Shown: positions 1 through 6,200 of the stretch, piece after piece
How the letters are laid out: each line of letters opens with the position of its first letter
Numbering within the stretch: the first letter of the stretch is position 1
NCBI GenBank assembly: GCA_013331215.1
Contig: DUGU01000111.1
Span: 1-8,294, forward strand
Direction: 5' to 3'
Origin: Methanoregulaceae archaeon
GTDB lineage: Archaea > Halobacteriota > Methanomicrobia > Methanomicrobiales > Methanospirillaceae
Length of the DNA: 8,294 nt
Notes under the pieces: model-generated
The model's database searches: none
What the model saw: the letters and a program-made list of their open reading frames with translations, nothing else
What the model was told of the DNA's origin: nothing
Translations under genes and position numbers: made by a program

Positions 1-2
1 GG

Positions 3-164
3 AAGTTCGTGAGCCTCGAGAGCGGGTGGGACCTCCAGATCGTGACCACGGAATCGGAGCGGGACCGGTTCATGCGGTACTGCAACCGCGAGCGGATCCG
101 CTGCGGCCTGGTCCGCGTCGACGAGACCGGGATCGTCGTCGAGCATCCCGTGATCGAGGCGTGA
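3..164 (+). CDS. C-terminal end of an unidentified protein (5' end outside window)
   Basis: An open frame enters from the left edge and ends at TGA 162-164, giving the last 53 residues, beginning KFVSLESGWDLQIVTTESER and ending VEHPVIEA. Codon use is GC-rich with G or C at most third positions, like the real genes of the window, which supports it over the overlapping frame that starts at 26. The fragment is charged and soluble, with no transmembrane segment or recognisable motif. I do not recognise the family. It lies 120 bases upstream of the ribbon-helix-helix gene on the same strand, separated from it by a low-complexity regulatory-looking region, so the two are probably not one simple transcription unit. 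Confidence 0.6.
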   Translation, partial: KFVSLESGWDLQIVTTESERDRFMRYCNRERIRCGLVRVDETGIVVEHPVIEA

Positions 165-177
165 ATGAATGGCCTTA

Positions 178-203
178 CTCTCTCTCTCTCTCTCTCTCTC
201 TCT
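178..203. repeat. (CT)13 dinucleotide microsatellite
   Basis: Twenty-six bases of uninterrupted CT, bounded by A177 and A204, lie 14 bases after the stop of the preceding gene and about 80 bases before the GTG start at 285. A pure polypyrimidine mirror repeat of this length can slip in replication and can form triplex DNA; both are known properties of such sequences, not shown here. Long perfect dinucleotide tracts are uncommon in GC-rich archaeal genomes. A much shorter tract with the same borders, A(CT)4AT, lies at 7545-7555 upstream of the small membrane protein gene. Confidence 0.95.
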
Positions 204-208
204 ATTGT

Positions 209-267
209 ACTGTACAGTGTACACACTTGTGTGGAACAGCATTGTGTACACACGTGTGTATACAGCA
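209..267 (+). promoter_or_regulatory. Tandem palindrome-rich repeats, candidate operator/promoter of the ribbon-helix-helix gene
   Basis: Two direct copies of a 24-25 base unit lie at 217-241 and 244-267 with a 27-base period. They share the exact core GTGTACACAC (217-226 and 244-253) and the exact tail ACAGCA, with about 21 of 25 positions matching overall. The second copy contains a perfect 12-base palindrome, ACACACGTGTGT at 248-259, inside an imperfect 22-base palindrome (243-264). A 10-base palindrome, ACTGTACAGT, lies at 209-218. Bases 243-264 alternate pyrimidine and purine without a break. GTATAC at 258-263 sits about 25 bases before the GTG start, where a TATA box for a near-leaderless transcript would be. 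Paired short sites of this kind suit a ribbon-helix-helix repressor, and the downstream gene appears to encode one. Operator function is inference. Confidence 0.5.
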
Positions 268-284
268 GGCTGGGGTGGTGATCG

Positions 285-791
285 GTGAGATTTGACGCGA
301 ACGGCAACGAGCTCAAGCAGCTCACCGTCTGGATCCCGGCCGAACTCCACCGGCTGATCCGCGCCGATGGGGTGAATGTCAACCGGTTCGTCAACGAACA
401 GTTTGAAGCCTATTACGGCACCCTATCGGCCTACCATCACCCCGATCGCGACCATCTCGCCCATGCGGCGCGCGAGAGCATCACCCGGCAGAAAGAGATC
501 GCGACCGAACGCCAGGCCAACCGCGAGCACGCCCGGGCCGCCGTCCAGGCACTGCGGGCCGAGCGCGAGGCCGCTCAGGCCCGCCAGGACGGGATCGCCG
601 ACGCGCTCGTGCAGGTTATCGGCGATGGCCAGAAGAACCGTTACCGGCGGATGCTGCCCGAGAACGATCCGAACGGCGACCGCGTGGACGACTGGGACGC
701 CCTGGTCCGCCGCGTCTCGCGGCTCTGTGGCGCGGAGATCGACTCGGCGGAGGTCGCGGCCGGGCTGCGGACGCTGATCGCGGCGGCATGA
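285..791 (+). CDS. Ribbon-helix-helix DNA-binding protein with coiled coil
   Basis: The 168-residue protein has an N-terminal segment fitting the ribbon-helix-helix pattern: a strand (residues 11-17, KQLTVWI), then ProAla opening helix A (18-28), a short turn and helix B (about 32-44, NRFVNEQFEAYY). Residues 58-112 are rich in Glu, Arg, Ala and Gln and look like a long helix or coiled coil. A second, globular part (117-168) ends DSAEVAAGLRTLIAAA. Ribbon-helix-helix proteins are usually dimeric DNA-binding repressors, often autoregulatory; the partner and regulon here are unknown. The start is GTG at 285. GGTGAT at 277-282 resembles a Shine-Dalgarno sequence but is only two bases from the start, so initiation may be leaderless. 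Paired palindromic repeats lie directly upstream. A copy of its 3' end recurs at 7442-7495. Confidence 0.72.
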   Translation: MRFDANGNELKQLTVWIPAELHRLIRADGVNVNRFVNEQFEAYYGTLSAYHHPDRDHLAHAARESITRQKEIATERQANREHARAAVQALRAEREAAQARQDGIADALVQVIGDGQKNRYRRMLPENDPNGDRVDDWDALVRRVSRLCGAEIDSAEVAAGLRTLIAAA

Positions 792-800
792 ACGGCCGAT

Positions 801-812
801 GGGCAAAAGAGG
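801..812 (-). terminator. Relict poly-T terminator of the dockerin remnant
   Basis: On the minus strand, three bases after the relict TAA stop (813-815), the sequence reads TCTTTT. It aligns with TCTTTTT directly after the stop of the intact dockerin gene (3278-3284). The shared arrangement suggests that the gene end and its archaeal U-tract terminator were copied together. Whether it still acts is unknown; it would stop minus-strand transcripts facing the ribbon-helix-helix gene. Confidence 0.4.
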
Positions 813-977
813 TTACAGGTGGTTGAATAGCCAGACGACATCGGCGAAGTCGATGCGGCCGTTCGCGTTGTAGTCGAAGGTTGCCGACTGCTCATTTCCC
901 GTGGACCCCACCGTTCGTGCATCGTTCGTGCGCTGGCAGGGACTTAGGTGGTCGTGACCCCCATTGCCCCACGACCC
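813..977 (-). pseudogene. Dockerin C-terminus remnant (left copy)
   Basis: The minus strand is open for 54 codons from just after a TGA at 978-980 to the TAA at 813-815. Its last 22 residues are TFDYNANGRIDFADVVWLFN followed by HL. They match almost residue for residue the end of the intact dockerin protein at 3287-7156, which reads AFDFNANGRIDFSDIVWLFN then HV. DNA similarity runs from about 801 to 898 and then stops. The calcium-loop residues D-Y-N-A-N-G-R-I-D are intact. There is no start codon, no first dockerin repeat and no upstream enzyme or adhesin domain, so this is the stump of a lost or displaced gene. It abuts the ribbon-helix-helix gene, 21 bases past that gene's stop, in convergent orientation. 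Confidence 0.85.
831..860. repeat. Left copy of 30-base direct repeat bracketing the central block
   Basis: This stretch within the left dockerin remnant matches 7421-7450 at 29 of 30 bases in the same orientation; only base 855 differs. A more diverged third copy lies inside the intact dockerin gene at about 3305-3334. On the minus strand it encodes GRIDFADVVW of the second dockerin repeat, so it is coding homology rather than a simple attachment site. Near-identical copies of this length could serve as crossover points. Confidence 0.85.
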
Positions 978-1144
978 TCAACAATCTGGTCCTTCGATCC
1001 CATGCCGGCACCCCTGTCGGCAAGCGTCGTGCCCGTCGCATCTGGATCCCCTGATCGCATCGGTTGGGGTTTGTTCATGGATGGTGAATCCCCTCTCCGG
1101 GTTGAAGCGGAACTCTTTTTGTCGGACGATGCGAATCCTCCATC
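899..1144. other. Gene-poor stretch upstream of the cohesin-like gene
   Basis: Apart from the non-homologous part of the left remnant (to 977), these 246 bases hold no convincing gene. Antisense frames that run from here into the 1145 gene lack domain content. I see no strong archaeal BRE/TATA pair and no Shine-Dalgarno sequence near 1145. A run of five T at 1116-1120 lies about 25 bases before that start. The promoter of the cohesin-like gene presumably lies here but cannot be placed. Confidence 0.5.
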
Positions 1145-3067
1145 ATGGAGCGTCCGTCCCCGTTCAGCCTGGTCCCCGCACTCCTGCTTCTCTCGGCACT
1201 GGTCTGCGCGGCGACGGCCGCCGGAGTCGGCACCTTCTCTCTTGAACAAACGAAATCTGCCGAAAAGAGCCAGATCGGTGTCGTCACCCTGTACATGGAC
1301 AACACATGGCAGCCGCAGGCCAACGATGTATGGGTGACCGTAAACTGGGACAGGGGGATTCTCGGCTATATCAGCACAGACTGGAGGGTCGGGAACTCCG
1401 TCTCGGCGACGCCGAGCGGCACGAACTCGCTTTTCCTCCAGATGGCTGACCTGACGAATAAGTATGGCAACGGCAAGATCGCCATCGCTGACATCAACTT
1501 CAAGGCGCTGGCATCCGGGACGTCGCCGCTGACGGTGACCATCGACCACGTCATCAGCCACCCCGCCAATACCCAGGTGAGTGTCACCGACCTGACCCAG
1601 TCAGCGGTCGGTATCGCGGGCACATTCGTCGTGAAGGAGACACCCACCCCCGTGCCGCCCGTCCCGCGGCGTCTCGGCGCGATCGTCGCCTCATCGACGG
1701 ACTCGCTCCAGGCAGAGGCGGTCGTCGACTACGATGCATCGAGGGACCAGTACGGGTATTACGCCGTCTACCGGTACCCGGATAACCGGGGATGGTACCG
1801 GCACCAGTCCGACAGTACCCGGCACACCGCTCCCCGGACCGAGATCGAGGGGGGGTACATGCTGGTCGTCGATACGGTCGACACCACGAAAGTGCCTCCC
1901 CTCGAGGCCCGCTACGTCTATCCTCCGCTCAAGTATACGATCGGCGACATCGTCGGAGAGACGGCAACGGGGCCGTTCCGGGTGGTGACCCGGGTCAGCG
2001 AGGGTGAGGCGAATTACTTCGCACCGGGGAGTTACATGCACAAGGTGGTCTGGAAGGATAGCCAGGGGCAATGGCGGTCCTACGACGACCATAACAGTCA
2101 GGAATACGGTGCTCAGGCGGATTTCGAAGGGCGGTATCCCGTAAAGGCGACACACGTCGAGCTCGGCACGGTGATCGGTGGCAGCACAACGACGCCCCCT
2201 GTCGTAAAGCCGCCCCCCGTTGTGATCACGACCACCATCCCGACGCCGACGACGCCAGCGACCCTCGCATCCGCTCCCCCGGCCGCCCAGTCGCCCACGG
2301 TGGCGCAGCCCACCCCCATCGTCATCGTTGTCGAGCGGACCGCCGACATAGATCCGGGCATGACCCGCTACAGCGGGCTGACGGCGCCGCCGACGGCGTC
2401 CGAGCTCAGGTCGACGGCGGCCGCTGCGTCGACGCCCTCAACTGTCTCAACAGTCCCGGTTGCGACGACGGTCGCTGCTGCCCCGCTCACGACCTACGCG
2501 GCCGCGGTTGCATCGACCGCGCCGCCGGCGGAGAACGGCTCCTCGGCTCTTCTTGCGATGGGGGCGCTTCTGGCCGCCTTCGCCCTGGTCGTCGGCGTCA
2601 TCGCCTACCGCCCGCGCGCCGGGACGCCGGAGACGCCCGTCACAATCATGAGCCGGCGGCATCCGGGGGAGCCCGCTCCACCGCTCACCGGCCCGGTCCC
2701 TGTGATAGCCGCGACGGCACTGCTGCCGTGGGATGGCTACAGCCCCCTCGCCTCGGACTCGTACGACTTGCTCGCCCGGCTCCGGCGGTACGAGGACGGC
2801 GTGCGCCAGACCGGGCTCGGCGGCACCATCCCCCTCGGCGAACGGCTCGACCTCTCGCTCATCCCGACCCTCCCGATCCCGTCGGTTGCAAAGGAGCTCG
2901 GCCCCGGGGTCGGCTGTCAGGTGCTGTCGGTGGACCACCGGGGCGCTGCCGTCTGCCTCCGGGATCCCGGTTCGCCCTCCGAACGGCTGGATGTGATGCC
3001 TGTCGAGGAGATCCTCCGGCTCATCGAGGCGCAGTACGAACAGCGATGGGTGCCGAGGGAACCATGA
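1145..3067 (+). CDS. Membrane-anchored surface protein with cohesin-like ectodomain
   Basis: This 640-residue protein starts with a signal peptide (1-26: Arg, then LVPALLLLSALV, then Ala-rich cleavage region). Residues 28-163 resemble a cohesin-like beta sandwich, with alternating strands, VNWDRGILGYIS and a late GKIAIADINFKALASGTSPL segment like the cohesin I-F-A...G-S-L pattern. Residues 171-345 form an aromatic-rich beta domain I do not recognise. Residues 346-466 are a Pro/Thr/Ala/Val stalk, probably glycosylated. A hydrophobic helix at 467-488 is followed by RPRAG and SRRH, so by the positive-inside rule the last 150 residues are cytoplasmic. That tail has helices around 533-555 and 618-635 and no family I recognise. 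ATG 1145 is the only ATG, GTG or TTG between it and the in-frame TGA at 1103-1105, and it gives a good signal peptide, although no ribosome site is evident. The gene converges on the dockerin gene, suggesting a cohesin-dockerin partnership (inference). Confidence 0.8.
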   Translation: MERPSPFSLVPALLLLSALVCAATAAGVGTFSLEQTKSAEKSQIGVVTLYMDNTWQPQANDVWVTVNWDRGILGYISTDWRVGNSVSATPSGTNSLFLQMADLTNKYGNGKIAIADINFKALASGTSPLTVTIDHVISHPANTQVSVTDLTQSAVGIAGTFVVKETPTPVPPVPRRLGAIVASSTDSLQAEAVVDYDASRDQYGYYAVYRYPDNRGWYRHQSDSTRHTAPRTEIEGGYMLVVDTVDTTKVPPLEARYVYPPLKYTIGDIVGETATGPFRVVTRVSEGEANYFAPGSYMHKVVWKDSQGQWRSYDDHNSQEYGAQADFEGRYPVKATHVELGTVIGGSTTTPPVVKPPPVVITTTIPTPTTPATLASAPPAAQSPTVAQPTPIVIVVERTADIDPGMTRYSGLTAPPTASELRSTAAAASTPSTVSTVPVATTVAAAPLTTYAAAVASTAPPAENGSSALLAMGALLAAFALVVGVIAYRPRAGTPETPVTIMSRRHPGEPAPPLTGPVPVIAATALLPWDGYSPLASDSYDLLARLRRYEDGVRQTGLGGTIPLGERLDLSLIPTLPIPSVAKELGPGVGCQVLSVDHRGAAVCLRDPGSPSERLDVMPVEEILRLIEAQYEQRWVPREP

Positions 3068-3069
3068 TC

Positions 3070-3089
3070 GGGCCGAACGCCGCCGGCCC
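3070..3089 (+). terminator. GC hairpin after the cohesin-like gene, possible terminator
   Basis: Three bases past the TGA at 3065-3067, GGGCCG (3070-3075) can pair with CGGCCC (3084-3089) around an 8-base loop. No long T run follows, only TTGTAT, so it is a weak terminator candidate. Archaeal termination depends more on U tracts than on hairpins, so it may only protect the transcript end. A second small hairpin (GCCGG/CCGGC, 3181-3194) lies in the same convergent gap. Confidence 0.3.
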
Positions 3090-3270
3090 TTGTATCCAGA
3101 GCACCGCGAAGATCGCGCCCACCACGGACTGAACTCAAGCCCTCACCCCGCTGCGGATGTGGCGAGAAGCCTCGGGCATGGCCGGGAGGCCGGCAGAGAA
3201 ATCCTCGGCCGCAGGTCTTGCGAAGAGCTGCGGTCGCTGTCTGAAAGTGATGCCGTTGCGATCACGTCGA

Positions 3271-3286
3271 GGGAACGAAAAAGAGA
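3271..3286 (-). terminator. Poly-T terminator of the dockerin protein gene
   Basis: Reading the minus strand past the TAA at 3289-3287, the sequence is TCTCTTTTTCGTTCCC, with five T at 3282-3278 only a few bases from the stop. U-tract termination close to the stop is usual in archaea. The similar TCTTTT beyond the left dockerin remnant (801-812) supports it as a conserved part of the gene end. Confidence 0.5.
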
Positions 3287-6200
3287 TTAGACGTGGTTGA
3301 AGAGCCAGACGATGTCGGAAAAGTCGATCCGACCGTTTGCGTTGAAGTCGAACGCGGCCACCGGCTCATTCGCAGCGATCCAGGTCATCTGATTGAAGTA
3401 GAGCACGATGTCGGCGAAGTCCGCGCGGCCGTTGCCGTTGACGTCCTCAAATCTCCCATCGCCGTTGACGTCTGCAGGCGGATTGGAGCAGCCGGGCACA
3501 GGCGGGAGGCTCTGTACGGTCAGAGTGCCGGGTTGCACGGTGATCGGATACAGATCGCCGTTGCGATTCTGTATGCCCATGCTGGGGTCCGGGGTGATCA
3601 CGATGCCGGAACTCCCCGTCGCCGTCCCCTTCACCGTGAGGGTGGCGAGGATCACGTTCATTGCGCCAATGGGAACCTGCTGCGACATATCCACCGCCTG
3701 CAGGACGACCTGCCCCGCAGGGAGGGCTGACGACGACTTCAAGCCGGCCCAGTCGGGGAACGCAACGGCCGTGATTGTGCCAACTGACGGATCGCTGAGG
3801 CTCACGGTAATACGATAGCCGGATATCCCGCCCGAAGCAGAACTGAGCACGATCGGGACAGACACGGTGCCACCCACGTTCGGAATCTGGAAGGCTCCCG
3901 TTAAGAGCGTAGGGGAAATTGGGGCACTCGATACGGTGAACCCGTTGGTCAGTGTCCCGCTCTGGCCACTGGGATTGGTCACGACCACGTTCCAGGTACC
4001 CGTCGCTACAGTCGACGGCAATGTAAATTGGCAAGTGATCTTAGTCGACGAGACCACGCCGACGCTCGTGCCCACAATATCCAAATATCCGGTTCGGCGG
4101 AGTTTCACCGTCGCTCCGCTCTGGAACCCGGTTCCAGCGAGGTTCGTGACTGCAATCGTTGATCCTTGCGTACCGGTATTCGGGGTGACCGACGTGATCG
4201 TGGGCGGCGGAATCGCCGTGATCAGGTCGGACTTGATCTCCGTGTCGGACTGCCCGGCGGCGTTCCAGACGGTCAGCGCGACCGTATAGGTGCCGGCGCC
4301 GTACGTATGGCTCGGGTTCCGTAGGGTTGAGGTAGAACCGTCTCCGAATGTCCACGACCACGATGTCGGTGACCCGGTAGAGGTGTCCGTGAACTGGACC
4401 GACGAGGGGGCGGTTCCCATGGTGGGCGTCGCGGTAAAGTCGGCGGTCGGCTTCCATACCGGCAACGGAGTTAGCGAATAGAGTCCGATGCCAGTACTAT
4501 CGGAGCCGACCATCCGCATCCCGCTTGCATCCGAAAGCTGGAAGTCGGGGCTATCGAACTCGGAGTAGGCATTCGTCGAGATCTGGTAGAGCCGAGTCTT
4601 GACATGGTCTCCGACGTACTCCTGCCAGAAGACGCGATCGCCGTCGATGACGAGGCTTTCGTAATAGCCGTCCATGCTGGGGTCGATGGTCTTTGTTACC
4701 CCTGTCACGAGATTATGCAGGACGAGAGTCGTCCCATGCGTTCCCGTCCGGGTGTACACGGCGTAATCGCCGGATAGATCGAACCCGCCGTACGAGTTCT
4801 CGTCCGACGTGAGCTGTGTCTTCTGCAGGGTCCCGATGCTGTACTGAAAGAGTCCAGTCTTTGGACATTCCAGGACGGTTTTGTAGAGAACCCGATCCCC
4901 GTCCACGACCGATGTAGATTCGGTAGCGGCGATCCAGCGCTCCTGTCCGGTTGAAAAGTCGAAAAGATAGGCATCCGTGCCGCCGTTATTGCGATAATCC
5001 AGCCAGACCACTCGGTTTCCTTTGATATAGGGGTAGTACTGACCAAGAGGTGCGGTGCAGAACGGGTGTTCCTGCCCTGTGGCCAGATCATAGTAGTAGA
5101 GGTCTCGGTACCCGTTCCGACGGTCCGACCATACAACACGGTTGCCGGACACGTCGGGACTATCCTGAATGCCCGGATCTACACAGATGGGCGTTTCGCG
5201 CCCGGTTACCAAGTTATAGAGATAGATATCTGAATCCCGATAATCCTCATCATACCTCGGTAAAGGCGTCAGGTTTGACACGCTGTTGATACTATACCCG
5301 TAATTGGGTTCGGCCCTCCAGTCCCGCCAGACGATGTTGTCGCCGTCGATTCGAGCCTCCCTCGAATTGCCCGGCGCCTGATTGATCCGATACCAATACG
5401 GCTGGATGACCGTATATGCGGGCTCATACAGAACGAGCGGAAGGGAATCCGCGTTCCCGGAACCGACCGCATAGGAACTATCCCCAATACCGTCATGGTT
5501 GGCGTCTGCAACCTGTTCGGACCAGCCGGTGCCGTCAGGTTCGGCCCAGTAGTTACCGCCGAGATACGGTCCGCCCATGATGTTCTCCCCCGCGGTTTTT
5601 GCACTGTTCCAGGTATTCGACCCTGCGCCGCTCAGGGCCACATTGGCGGGATTGTTGAACTCGTTGTTCGTGATGGTGTTCTGCGACGACGAGACAATGG
5701 CGATCCCATAGGTCCCAGGTCCAGCGTTGTATCCGGAAAAGACGCCGTTTCCGGTTACAATGTTGCTGTCGCTTCCCTGCGAGAGGATCAGGCCCATGCC
5801 GTTAGACGGGGTGTCGGCGATCCGGCACCGCTCGATCCGGCCCGCGTCGGCATTGAGGAAGTATATTCCGTAGTAGCAGTTCGAAACGGTAAGATCCCGG
5901 ATGGTGACCCCCGTGGCACTGCCCGCCGGATTACTGACAAAGATTCCAGCCCATCCCGCCGTACTGCTGCCCGATATACGATGGCCCTTCCCGTCGATCA
6001 CGACGTTCGAACACCGGACCTCCACCACGACGGTATGGTCGGAGTCGTAGATATCCGTGTTGAGCGAATAGGTTCCGGGCGCCGTGATCACCATGCCGGC
6101 GTATATCTCCGAACCGGTTGGCGGGGGAGGCGCAAGGGGGAGGGCGTCGCTGTTCCCGGAACTGATCGTGTAGAGCAGATCAGCAATGCCGTCCCGGTTC

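Noticed and set aside
217..267. CRISPR-like array
   Set aside because: There are only two units with a 2-base gap and no spacers; a tandem operator-like repeat explains them.
26..295. An 89-codon frame across the CT tract
   Set aside because: Its middle is a Ser-Leu run produced by the CT repeat and it ends inside the ribbon-helix-helix gene; the frame ending at 164 explains the first part better.
423..806. Minus-strand frame opposite the ribbon-helix-helix gene
   Set aside because: It is antisense to a gene with a recognisable fold and has no motif of its own.
813..977. A small functional dockerin gene
   Set aside because: It has only the second half of a dockerin, no start codon or secretion signal in frame, and its upstream part shows no similarity to the intact protein.
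944..1561. A 205-codon minus-strand frame over the start of the cohesin-like gene
   Set aside because: The product is low-complexity, Arg/Asp-rich and without motifs, while the opposing frame encodes a signal peptide and ordered domains.
3181..3194. Hairpin GCCGG/CCGGC as a terminator
   Set aside because: It lies more than 100 bases from the stop of the plus gene and lacks a following T run.
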